From an uncultured Pseudomonadota bacterium (lineage in GTDB: Bacteria; Pseudomonadota; Gammaproteobacteria; Burkholderiales; Casimicrobiaceae): a stretch of 34,876 nt of DNA. Below the pieces are notes generated by a model. The model saw only the letters and a list, made by a program, of their open reading frames with translations. It was not told the origin of the DNA and did not search any database. The position numbers and the translations under genes were made by a program. The stretch lies in assembly GCA_937958295.1 (NCBI GenBank), contig CALFEY010000140.1:1-34876 (forward strand), written 5' to 3'. Below are positions 23,932 to 31,569 of the stretch, piece after piece; position 1 is the stretch's first letter; every line of letters starts with the position of its first letter.

Positions 23932-24737
23932 TTCGTCACCAATCCCCAGCGCTGTCCGGTGGCCCGCTCGATCGGCGCCAGGATCCAGCTGTCAACGATG
24001 TACCAAAGACTTCCGAGAATGATCATGCCGAGCAGGATCTCGACGACCGAGCCAGCCCGGCGTGCATCGAACATGAGGAAGCCGATACCGCTTGTACCGA
24101 CGATGATCTCGGTCGCGATGAGCGCGCGCCAGCCATAGCCGAGCCCGTTGCGCAGGCCGGTCATGATGTTGGGAAGCGCGCCCGGCAGCACCACCTCCCA
24201 GAGCATGCGGGTGCGCGAGGCGCCGAGGCTTTGTGCAGCGCGATGCATGTTGACGGGGATCGAGCGCACACCCAGCACGGTGTTAAGGACGACCGGGAAG
24301 ATGACCGTGTAGACGATGATGACCGTCATGGTCGTGAGCCCATAGCCGAACCAGATCACCAGGATCGGCAGCCAGGCAATGTCGCCGATGGCCTGGAAGA
24401 ACAGCAGCACCGGCCACAGCGCCTTGTGCGCGGGCTGGCTCAAGCCCACGAGGATTCCAAGGGGCACGCCCAGCGCGATGCCCCAGAAGGACCCGATGGC
24501 GAGGCGCACGAGGCTGTCCTGCAGGTACTCCGGCAGGACGCCCGTATAGACGAGCGATCCGAACGAGCGCACGACTTCCGCCGGTCCGGGCAGGAATGCC
24601 GGCGGAAATGCCCGCATCTCGGTGACGATCCACCAGGCCACGATCAACGGAATGAACGGGACGATGGTGCCGATCGACGGCCACTGCGTCGTCAGGCGCA
24701 GGTAGCGGCTCCAGGCCCTGAGGAGAAGCGGCGTCAT
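23928..24737 (-). CDS. ABC transporter permease (SsuC/TauC type), second of two
   Basis: A 269-aa inner-membrane permease of the BPD_transp_1 family with about six membrane helices and the EAA-loop sequence MHRAAQSLGASRTRMLWEVV followed by LPGALPNIMTG. It is similar to, but distinct from, the permease at 24734, so the importer is probably a heterodimer, whereas most SsuC/TauC systems use one permease gene. It starts at 24737, overlapping the preceding stop by 4 nt, and overlaps the ATPase gene by 4 nt. Confidence 0.93.
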   Translation of the reverse strand: MTPLLLRAWSRYLRLTTQWPSIGTIVPFIPLIVAWWIVTEMRAFPPAFLPGPAEVVRSFGSLVYTGVLPEYLQDSLVRLAIGSFWGIALGVPLGILVGLSQPAHKALWPVLLFFQAIGDIAWLPILVIWFGYGLTTMTVIIVYTVIFPVVLNTVLGVRSIPVNMHRAAQSLGASRTRMLWEVVLPGALPNIMTGLRNGLGYGWRALIATEIIVGTSGIGFLMFDARRAGSVVEILLGMIILGSLWYIVDSWILAPIERATGQRWGLVTK

Positions 24738-25510
24738 ACCCGTTGCACCATGCCCCAGCGCTCGCTGGTGGCGCGCTCGATCGGCGCCAGCAGCAACCGA
24801 TCAAGCAGCAGCCACAGCACGCCGATGACGATCATGCCGAGCACGATCACTTCGGTCTTGTAGAAGTCGCGCGCCACGAACAGCATGTAGCCGAGGCCCA
24901 CGTTCGTGGCGATCATCTCGGCGGCGATCAAGCCCCGCCAGGCGAAGCCCAGTCCCGTGCGGATGCCGGTGACGATATTGGGAAGCGCACCTGGCAACAG
25001 GACCTCGGTCAGCATCGCCCATCGACCCGCGCCCAGCGATGCAGCCGCGTTGCGTACATGCAGCGGAATGGTCGAGACGCCGAGCAGCGTGTTGTACGTC
25101 ACGATGAAGAACACGGCATTGAAGATCACGAAGGTGATGGCGCCGAACCCGTAGCCGAACCACAGCGATGCGAGCGGGATCCACGCGATGCCCGCCAGCA
25201 CCGAGAAAAACCTGAATGGAGGCGTGAGAAAACTGGAGACCGTGGGGCTCACGCCCATGGCGATGCCCAGGGGAATGGCAAGAAGCAGGGCGAGCACCGT
25301 GCCGACGGTGACGCGCAGGAGGCTCGCACCGACGTGCCGAACCAAGGTGCCGTCCTTGATTCCCTCCAGACCGGCCTGCGCCACCGAATCGAGATGCGGA
25401 AACAAGCGGGGATTGACGTCGAAGTGCGGGACCAGGATCGCCCACAGGGCGAGCAGGACTGCGAAAGGAGCGCAGAACCAGAGCAAAGACGAGAGCCGAT
25501 GCCGCATCAC
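24734..25510 (-). CDS. ABC transporter permease (SsuC/TauC type), first of two
   Basis: A 258-aa inner-membrane permease with a hydrophobic N-terminal helix (LLWFCAPFAVLLALWAIL), further membrane segments and the EAA loop HVRNAAASLGAGRWAMLTEV, then LPGALPNIVTG. It pairs with the permease at 23928, and the two end alike (APIERAT..RWG). It overlaps the GntR-type regulator gene by 4 nt, showing that regulator and transporter are on one transcript. Confidence 0.93.
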   Translation of the reverse strand: MMRHRLSSLLWFCAPFAVLLALWAILVPHFDVNPRLFPHLDSVAQAGLEGIKDGTLVRHVGASLLRVTVGTVLALLLAIPLGIAMGVSPTVSSFLTPPFRFFSVLAGIAWIPLASLWFGYGFGAITFVIFNAVFFIVTYNTLLGVSTIPLHVRNAAASLGAGRWAMLTEVLLPGALPNIVTGIRTGLGFAWRGLIAAEMIATNVGLGYMLFVARDFYKTEVIVLGMIVIGVLWLLLDRLLLAPIERATSERWGMVQRV

Positions 25511-26289
25511 GTCTTCCCCGCAGTGCGGGAACCGCCTGGCCGCCCGCCGTGGCTGCCGGCGCCGGCCTTGCGGCGAGACAGCCTGGAGTGGGTCAGGCCA
25601 AGGACCTGCTCCATCGCATGACGGGCTTTCTCGGCGTCGCCTTCTTCGATGGCGCGGGCGACGGCGGCATGGTTGGCGATGTTGTCCTCGAACCAGCCCT
25701 CGACGCTATCGACGGCGACCACGAAGACCGCACTCAGAATCGTGTCGATCGCGCCGCGAAAGCCCTGCAGCACCGGGTTGCGCGTGGCAGCCAGGATGGC
25801 AAGGTGAAACGCCTTGTCCGCGGCCGTCTGGGAGGCCTGGTCGTGCGAGGCTTCCATCGCCGCCAGGGCCGCATGGATGCGCTGCCGCTCTTTGCCGGTA
25901 GCCCGGGCCGCGGCGAGCGCGGCGGCGGCCGGCTCGATGATCAGGCGGACTTCCTGTACGGCCAGCAACAACTTGCGGTCCGGCTTGTCTTCCCCGACCA
26001 GCCAGTTCAGCACGTCGCGATCGAGCAGGCTCCAGTCGCGCCGCGGCAGCACGCGGGTGCCGTGGCGCGGCCCGACGCTGACAAGCCCTTTTCCGGAGAG
26101 CGTCTTGATCGCCTCGCGAACGACGCCGCGGCCCACGCCGAAAAGGCTTGCAAGTTCGTGTTCGGGTGGCAGCACGGCACCGGCAGGGATGACTTCCCGG
26201 GCGATGTCGCGGCCGAGTGCTCCCAACACCGCCTGGATGCGGCCCGGCTTCGAACGCTTTTCAGCAGATTTTGCGTGTCCTGTACGCAA
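25507..26289 (-). CDS. GntR-family regulator with FCD domain
   Basis: About 260 aa. The N-terminal winged HTH includes IQAVLGALGRDIAREVIPAG, LPPEHELASLFGVGRGVVRE and AIKTLSGKGLVSVGPRHGTRV. The all-helical FCD ligand-binding domain follows (VRLIIEPAAAALAA; DKAFHLAILAATRNPVL; NHAAVARAIEEGDAEKARHAM), with Asp/His residues that bind a metal and an organic acid in the family. The start is TTG at 26289, chosen because GGAGG at 26299-26303 is 9 nt upstream; GTG 26295 is too close, and the longer frame to 26364 has no ribosome site. It heads the ABC-transporter/dehydrogenase operon and probably represses it, binding the dyad at 26366-26388. Confidence 0.88.
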   Translation of the reverse strand: MRTGHAKSAEKRSKPGRIQAVLGALGRDIAREVIPAGAVLPPEHELASLFGVGRGVVREAIKTLSGKGLVSVGPRHGTRVLPRRDWSLLDRDVLNWLVGEDKPDRKLLLAVQEVRLIIEPAAAALAAARATGKERQRIHAALAAMEASHDQASQTAADKAFHLAILAATRNPVLQGFRGAIDTILSAVFVVAVDSVEGWFEDNIANHAAVARAIEEGDAEKARHAMEQVLGLTHSRLSRRKAGAGSHGGRPGGSRTAGKT

Positions 26290-26365
26290 GAGCACGGTCC
26301 TCCAGACTTGCCGGCTCTTGGGCCAGCTGGAACAGACCGTACACCGATTCGGCGACCGAAGCAAT

Positions 26366-26388
26366 CATCCGATGTTAAACATCCGATG
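26366..26388. promoter_or_regulatory. GntR/FCD operator candidate: direct repeat plus palindrome
   Basis: CATCCGATG occurs twice with a 14-bp period (26366-26374 and 26380-26388). Between and overlapping them is the perfect 13-bp palindrome GATGTT-A-AACATC (26371-26383). It lies about 77 bp upstream of the FCD regulator start, suiting autoregulation. Confidence 0.55.
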
Positions 26389-26826
26389 AGTGACCGGAGG
26401 CGTAATGGCCCCGGCCTGCGGCCCTACTCTGGGGGGGGGCGAGCCATCGAACTCGGCGACGTGGCGGCGGGGTTTCGCCGTTCTGGCCTCCGGCAGGAAA
26501 CGGATCCGGAGTCCCTCGTCGCGTCGAGGTGGCTGAACTGTCCAGGTTGGCTAGGTGGCGTAGGACGGCGCTTCACGCCAAGGAGTGGGCCATGCCGTCG
26601 TCGGTCATCAGAATCCGTAACCGCCAGGGAGAGCTCGTCGAGCCCGCGCAGATTTCCTCGACCGTATGCAGGAGTCCGGCGAGCGCGATGCGATGGAATG
26701 TGCCTTCAACATGACGCCTGCCGAGCTGGGCCAGGTGGCGCGAGTGGGCGAAGGCGATCGCGGCGGCCGCCCTCGACCTTCATCTGAGGCGTCGCTGACC
26801 ACAGGATGGCGCGAAGGCGCGCGGTT
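26389..26826. other. Stretch with no recognised gene, containing a G9 tract
   Basis: About 440 bp between the FCD regulator's upstream region and the porin 3' end. Short open frames exist on both strands; one on the plus strand from ATG 26666 reads MQESGERDAMECAFNMTPAE..., but none has a ribosome site or a family I can name. A run of nine G lies at 26431-26439. Degraded sequence or untranslated DNA is the simplest reading. Confidence 0.45.
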
Positions 26827-28116
26827 CTAGAACGTCAGCCCGAAATTCATCCCGATCACCACGACGTCCTTGTTCGCGCTCACGCCGCCGGGCCGGGCGA
26901 TGTACTGCACCACCGGCGCCAGCGACAGCCACCGCGTCACGTTGATCGTATAGAAGAGCTCGACGGGGTACTCGGCGTTGGGCACCGGCATCGCGGGGCC
27001 GCCACCAACCGAGTTCTGCAAAGACACACCATCCGCCGCGCGCGGGTTGTACTGCGTGTACCCCACCGCCACACCCAGCACATCCTGCGGACGCGCGTCG
27101 AACGGCCCCGTGTACAGCGCGCCCGCGCTCACGATCTGGCTGATCGTGGCCGTGTCGCGATCGGCGTGCACGTAGTTGAGAAAGAGGCTCAAGCCGCGCG
27201 CCGGGTCGCCGTTCACGGTCGTGACCTGCTGCTGCAGGCTCACGTAGAAGCCGCTCTCGCCGTTGCGTATCAAGGGCGGCACGCCTGGGCTCACAACCTG
27301 TGGCTGCTGATTGGCGGCGAGGAACACGTCGGGCTGACTCGATGTGTCGTACCACGCGCCGACGCGATAGGTGCCCGGCAGGCGCTCGGCGCCGAGCTTG
27401 GGCGTCCACTCGACCTCCACGGGAATGAGGGCGCCGATAGTGCCGGCCGGGCTGCCCAGGGCAAGCCCATTCTCATTCTCGAGATAGGCGGGATTGATCT
27501 GGAAGACACCCACCTTGAGCTGCCACTCATCGCCGTGGTTGACGTTGACGCGCGCGCCCCACTGGCTGACGGGCCAGTTGTACCAGGTCGATACGACATT
27601 GCCGGGCAACGAGCCGCAGAAGCTCAGGTTCATGAAGAGGCACGACCAGGGAAAGAAGTCGTCGCCCACACCCATGCGGCCGACCTTGAGATCGAGGGCG
27701 CCGTCGAGGAGCGTCTGCTGGTACGAGAGCTCGGTCAGCCGCACGATGCTGCCGCGGCCGTACACCTGCTGCACCTGCATCAGTGTGTCGAGACCTGCGT
27801 CGGCGCTCAGGTTCTTGCCGTTGCGATTGGTCAGCGTGGCTTGGAGCCTGGCCTTGGGCCATCCCCACAGCTTGTCGAGGTCGAGCGTGGTGCCCGCCAC
27901 GAATTGATCCGCACTGCGCAGCAAGTGCGCGCTGCCACCGCGCGCGTTGTACGCGGGTTCGGCGAAATAGCTCAGCTGGAAGTCGATGCCCTCGCGATAG
28001 AGGCGCGTGCGCGCGCCTCCCCAGTCGCCCAGCATGCCCTGGTTGGGACTGACGTCGTCCGCGGCTGCCCCCGCGGCAGCGCACGCGACCACGAGCGCTG
28101 CGATCCACTTGCGCAC
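26827..28116 (-). CDS. OprB-like carbohydrate-selective outer-membrane porin
   Basis: A 429-aa outer-membrane beta-barrel of the OprB family. A signal peptide lies near residues 1-19 (RKWIAALVVACAAAGAAA). Mature protein has GMLGDWGGARTRLYREGIDF, which is diagnostic for OprB, then alternating strands with WGWPKARLQATLTNRNG, VGRMGVGDDFFPW and a terminal Phe (MNFGLTF) as used by the BAM machinery. GTG 28116 is chosen because it begins the signal peptide and has a GGGGGA stretch upstream; the open frame to 28218 adds a non-signal leader. OprB porins pass sugars or other small polar solutes. It stands alone, with no sugar kinase or sugar transporter next to it. Confidence 0.9.
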   Translation of the reverse strand: MRKWIAALVVACAAAGAAADDVSPNQGMLGDWGGARTRLYREGIDFQLSYFAEPAYNARGGSAHLLRSADQFVAGTTLDLDKLWGWPKARLQATLTNRNGKNLSADAGLDTLMQVQQVYGRGSIVRLTELSYQQTLLDGALDLKVGRMGVGDDFFPWSCLFMNLSFCGSLPGNVVSTWYNWPVSQWGARVNVNHGDEWQLKVGVFQINPAYLENENGLALGSPAGTIGALIPVEVEWTPKLGAERLPGTYRVGAWYDTSSQPDVFLAANQQPQVVSPGVPPLIRNGESGFYVSLQQQVTTVNGDPARGLSLFLNYVHADRDTATISQIVSAGALYTGPFDARPQDVLGVAVGYTQYNPRAADGVSLQNSVGGGPAMPVPNAEYPVELFYTINVTRWLSLAPVVQYIARPGGVSANKDVVVIGMNFGLTF

Positions 28117-28255
28117 CGAATGTCCCCCGTCCCGGCAGGGTCGCCTCGCTGCGCTGCGACCGCCTGGCTGTCTCGTTGTAGTGGCCGTGAGGTTACCGAC
28201 GATGGACCGGGCCAGCAAGGACGCCGCGCGTCGTTACGCGCGGGATCTTGTCGCC

Positions 28256-28265
28256 GGGGGGGGGG
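28256..28265 (+). repeat. G10 homopolymer upstream of the porin
   Basis: Ten consecutive G lie about 140 bp upstream of the porin start (on its template side) and 64 bp beyond the end of the small acidic gene. The length is suitable for slipped-strand variation affecting porin expression, but no promoter spacing could be tied to it. Confidence 0.7.
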
Positions 28266-28328
28266 ACGGCATCCTCGGAGCGGGCTCGTGGTGCCCGCGC
28301 GATCGCCACGTCCCGCGCGCCGAGTGGA

Positions 28329-28589
28329 CTACTCGTTGATCAATGCCAGTGCTTCCTGCAACAGATTGATGATGACGACCTGGTCGCTGATGCGCTCCCA
28401 TCGCTCCGCGTCCGTAAGATCGTCGTCATCCATCGCCGCCGCTGCCCGCTGCCACATCTCGAACAGGAACTCCTGCTGGGCGTCGCGCAGTTCGTCCTCG
28501 TCCGGCGCATCGCCCTCATCGTTGACGTAGCGCGCGGCCGCGGCGAGTAGGTCCCTGTGAATCACGAGGCGAGGGTTGACTTCGGGCAT
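28329..28589 (-). CDS. Small acidic helical protein, unknown function
   Basis: An 86-aa protein starting at ATG 28589 (MPEVNPRLVIHRDLLAAAAR). It is rich in Asp/Glu, with DEGDAPDEDELRDAQQEFLF and MDDDDLTDAERWERISDQVV, and ends VVIINLLQEALALINE. It is predicted mostly helical and soluble. The longer open frame running to 29663 is antisense to the binding-protein gene and is not real. Amino-acid balance and codon use argue that this short part is coding. AGGAA lies about 8 nt before the start. It is transcribed away from the amino-acid ABC importer and towards the porin. I recognise no family. Confidence 0.6.
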   Translation of the reverse strand: MPEVNPRLVIHRDLLAAAARYVNDEGDAPDEDELRDAQQEFLFEMWQRAAAAMDDDDLTDAERWERISDQVVIINLLQEALALINE

Positions 28590-28805
28590 GAGGTTGTTCC
28601 TGGAATTGACCTTCACATTGTGCACGGGGCCGCGTTCGGCGGACTCGAGCGTCGCAACCAGGTGTCGCCTCGCGACCCGGGGAACGGCTGGGCAAGGGGC
28701 ACCGACGGTCGCTCGCGCACACAACGGCGAACCCACAGGGCCAGCAGCTCGCTCATGCGATGTTGCTTTATATTGGCAAGTGGCAGACCCATCCAAGAGG
28801 ACCGC

Positions 28806-29708
28806 ATGTCGATCAAATCCCTTCTGAAGTCCACCGTGGCGGCACTGGCGATCGCGACCAGTGGGTCGCTGTTCGCCCAGGGCACGCCCATCAATGCAGC
28901 CGCGTTTGACGCGCTGGTGGCGCAGGGCCCCGTCGCCGATGCGGCGACCATCGCCTCGAGCACCTGGGCCAGCAAGATCAAGCAGGCCGGCACGCTGCGC
29001 CTCGGCGGCACCCAAACCTCGAACCTGTTCTCGTTGCTCAACGAGAAAGACGGCAAGATGCGCGGCTTCGACGCAGGCTTGGCGCAGCTCATCACGCGCT
29101 ACATCCTGGGCGATGGCGCCAAGTTCAAGTTCACGCAAGTGACCTCGTCCACGCGCGAGCAGGTGCTCATCAACGATCAGGTGGACATGGTGCTGGCCAC
29201 GTACTCCATCACGCCCGCCCGCGCCGAGAAAATCGCATTCGCCGGCCCTTACTACGCCTCGCAGGCGGCTGTGCTGGTCAAAGCGGGCAACAAGACAATC
29301 CAGTCGTACAACGATCTGGCCGGCAAGAAGGTCGCCACTCAGGCCGGCTCCACGGGGCCTGCGATCCTGGCGCAGTACGCGCCCAAGGCGGTCGTGCAGG
29401 AGTTCCAGACGCACCAGGAAGCGCTCGACGCGCTGCGCCAGGGACGCGTGGACGCCTACGTGACCGACTACACGCTGCTGCTCAACGCCTTGAGCCTCGG
29501 AACCGGTGACACGCAGTTGGCGGGCGCGCCCTTTGGTGCGCAAGACCCCTACGGCATCGGGCTGCCCAAGGGCTCGGACGGCGTGGCCTTCATCAATGCC
29601 TTCCTGAAAAGGGTGCAAGCCGATGGCACCTGGGCCAAGCTCTGGACGATTTCCATCGGACAACGCACGGGCAGCACCGCTGTTCCAACGCCGCCCGCCA
29701 TCCCGTAA
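28806..29708 (+). CDS. Amino-acid-type ABC transporter substrate-binding protein
   Basis: A 300-aa periplasmic binding protein of the SBP_bac_3 family, which binds polar amino acids or opines. Signal peptide at residues 1-25 (KSLLKSTVAALAIATSGSLFA). Family motifs: GTLRLGGTQTSNLFS, MRGFDAGLAQLITRYILGDG, DMVLATYSITPARAEKIAFA and the hinge region YNDLAGKKVATQAGSTG. It lies 3 bp before the first permease and is the first gene of a three-gene operon. ATG 28806 begins the signal peptide and has GAGGA upstream; the frame to 28557 is antisense to the small acidic gene. Mature N-terminus has a roughly 40-residue extension before the binding domain. Confidence 0.93.
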   Translation: MSIKSLLKSTVAALAIATSGSLFAQGTPINAAAFDALVAQGPVADAATIASSTWASKIKQAGTLRLGGTQTSNLFSLLNEKDGKMRGFDAGLAQLITRYILGDGAKFKFTQVTSSTREQVLINDQVDMVLATYSITPARAEKIAFAGPYYASQAAVLVKAGNKTIQSYNDLAGKKVATQAGSTGPAILAQYAPKAVVQEFQTHQEALDALRQGRVDAYVTDYTLLLNALSLGTGDTQLAGAPFGAQDPYGIGLPKGSDGVAFINAFLKRVQADGTWAKLWTISIGQRTGSTAVPTPPAIP

Positions 29709-29711
29709 CGG

Positions 29712-30374
29712 ATGGGCGAGGTTTCGCGGCTCCTGGCTGACTACGGGCCTGCCTTCGGGCAGGCCCTCTTTCTGACCTGGAAGCTCACTGTACTGTCGTT
29801 CGTGCCGGGCTTCGTGCTGGGCATGGTCGTGGCAGTGCTTCGACTCCTTCCGCTGCCGCCGCTGCGCTTCGTCTTGACGGGCTACGTCGAGGTCTTTCGG
29901 AATATTCCCAGCGTAGCGTTACTCATCTTCATCGTCTTTGCGCTGCCGGATCTCAACGTCGTGATCGACTATGAGCCCAGCGTGATCCTGACGTTGGCGC
30001 TGGTCTGCTCCGCGTTCACCGCGGATTACGTGCGCACGGGCATCAACACCATCCCCGGCGGCCAGATCGAGGCCGCACTCAGCCTGGGCATGCGGCCGAT
30101 GCGCATCGTCTCCGCGGTAGTGTTGCCGCAGGCGCTACGAGCGGTGGTGCAACCGATGACCTCGCTGCTCATTGCGTTGATGTTGTCGACCTCGTTGGCG
30201 TCGCAGGTGCCGTTTCCCGGCCGCGAGCTCACGGCCCTCGTGTCCAAGATTGCCACCGACTCCGCAGCCGGCATGGCGGCCTTCGCGGTGGCGGCCACGT
30301 TGTACGTGGCGACCGGATTGCTGATCGCCTGGGGGGGCGCCGCGTTGGAGAAGAAGGTGCGGATCCTGCGATGA
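29712..30374 (+). CDS. Amino-acid ABC transporter permease (HisM/GlnP type), first
   Basis: A 220-aa inner-membrane permease with N-terminal helix WKLTVLSFVPGFVLGMVVAV, the ENIPSVALL-like segment YVEVFRNIPSVALLIFIVFA and the EAA loop YVRTGINTIPGGQIEAALSL GMRPMRIV (29.998-30.11 kb), all typical of the His/Glu/Opine permease family. It starts 3 bp after the binding-protein stop and overlaps the second permease by 4 nt (ATGA at 30371). Confidence 0.93.
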   Translation: MGEVSRLLADYGPAFGQALFLTWKLTVLSFVPGFVLGMVVAVLRLLPLPPLRFVLTGYVEVFRNIPSVALLIFIVFALPDLNVVIDYEPSVILTLALVCSAFTADYVRTGINTIPGGQIEAALSLGMRPMRIVSAVVLPQALRAVVQPMTSLLIALMLSTSLASQVPFPGRELTALVSKIATDSAAGMAAFAVAATLYVATGLLIAWGGAALEKKVRILR

Positions 30375-31171
30375 GCCGCTCATTGGAAGCCATTCTGTTC
30401 GGTGCTCCCAGCCCCCAGGCTCAGGTCGCCATCCGGGTGGGAAGCGCGATTGCAGCGGTCGCGTTGCTCCTGCTGGCCGTCGGTATCGTGTTCCGGTTCG
30501 AAGCCGCGGGGCAGCTCAAGGCCAAGTTCTGGGAGTTCTTCGCCTGGCCGACGACCTGGGTCTTCCTGGGCAAAGGCCTGCTGGGCACGCTGGCCTCGGC
30601 GGCCATGGCCGCGGTCATCGCGCTTGCCCTGGGCCTGGTGCTGTTGATGGGACGCCTGGCGCGGCTGCGGCTCGTGCGGTGGCCGAGCATCGCGGCCATC
30701 GAGTTCCTGCGCGGGACGCCGACGTTGCTGCTCATCTATGTGTGCTTTCTGGTGCTTCCGTCGGTGGGCATCAAGCTCGGCACCTACTGGATGTTGACGT
30801 TGCCCATCGGCCTTAGCACCGCCGCCGTGGTGGCCGAGGTCTATCGCGCGGGCGTGCTCGCGGTTCCCCGCGGCCAGACCGATGCTGCGCGCAGCCTGGG
30901 ACTGACCGAACGCCAGGTCTTCTTCCTCATCGTCTTCCCGCAGGCCCTTCGCTACATCGTCCCGGCACTGGTCGCGCAGCTCGTGATCGTGGTCAAGGAC
31001 ACCACCTTCGGCTACGTCGTCACCTACGGTGAGCTCATGCAGAACGCCAAGGTGCTCGTCGCCAACTACCACGCGCTGGTGCCCGTGTATCTCGTGGTGG
31101 CGGCGCTTTACTGCCTCGTGAACTACGCGATATCCCAGGCGAGCAAGCGACTCAGGGGACCGATGCATTGA
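30371..31171 (+). CDS. Amino-acid ABC transporter permease (HisM/GlnP type), second
   Basis: A 266-aa inner-membrane permease with an extra N-terminal membrane helix (IAAVALLLLAVGIVFRF) before the family core. Core motifs are IEFLRGTPTLLLIYVCFLVL and the EAA loop VYRAGVLAVPRGQTDAARSL followed by GLTERQVFF and VFPQALRYIVPAL. It pairs with 29712. No ATPase gene follows: the next 400 bp is intergenic, and after that comes a Bug receptor. The importer must borrow an ATPase from elsewhere or has lost it. Confidence 0.93.
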   Translation: MSRSLEAILFGAPSPQAQVAIRVGSAIAAVALLLLAVGIVFRFEAAGQLKAKFWEFFAWPTTWVFLGKGLLGTLASAAMAAVIALALGLVLLMGRLARLRLVRWPSIAAIEFLRGTPTLLLIYVCFLVLPSVGIKLGTYWMLTLPIGLSTAAVVAEVYRAGVLAVPRGQTDAARSLGLTERQVFFLIVFPQALRYIVPALVAQLVIVVKDTTFGYVVTYGELMQNAKVLVANYHALVPVYLVVAALYCLVNYAISQASKRLRGPMH

Positions 31172-31569
31172 CCGTTCGTGCGTGCCGGTGACGCGGCACT
31201 GCGGCAAGGGAAGGGCGGTGCAGGTCGGGTGTGCAGGTCTGGTGGTGGCCGGTGCCGGCCTGGCAGCGGCCTGGTAGCGGCCTGGTAGCGGCCTGGTAGC
31301 GGCCGCCGCGACGTCCGCTCCTGGCCCGTTAGCCCGCCGTCCCCATCGGGGTTCCCGCAACGGGTTTGAACGTCGACCGTTCAATACCTCGCCACCTATT
31401 TCAGTGTGAGAAACATAGTGATTCCCCTGGGATTGACCGCCCATCATCGCAGTTCACGCGCCTTACACTCACCGGCGGTCGGAGACTGGAAGAAGCGGGA
31501 CGCAACCGCAAGCCCCGGGCCGCGGCTCACCCCATCCCACAGTCGAAACTCCCAAGGAGGAACCTCGGC
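31172..31569. other. Intergenic region with tandem repeat and probable Bug/cupin promoter
   Basis: About 400 bp with no credible gene. It holds the 11-bp tandem repeat at 31257-31304. Further on, an AT-richer segment near 31400-31440 is the most likely promoter area for the Bug/cupin pair. Strong Shine-Dalgarno AAGGAGGA lies just before the Bug start at 31570. Confidence 0.45.
31257..31304 (+). repeat. 11-bp tandem repeat, four copies (GGCCTGGYAGC)
   Basis: Copies at 31257-31267 (with CAGC), 31268-31278, 31279-31289 and 31290-31300 (all with TAGC), then a partial GGCC. The last three full copies are identical. It is intergenic, with no spacers, so this is a minisatellite and not a CRISPR. 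Confidence 0.9.

Noticed and set aside
28329..29663. A 444-codon minus-strand frame opposite the amino-acid binding protein
   Set aside because: Antisense to a clear SBP gene except for its last 86 codons, which are kept as a separate small gene from ATG 28589.
31257..31304. Repeat array considered as CRISPR
   Set aside because: The 11-bp units are contiguous with no spacers and there are no cas genes nearby.
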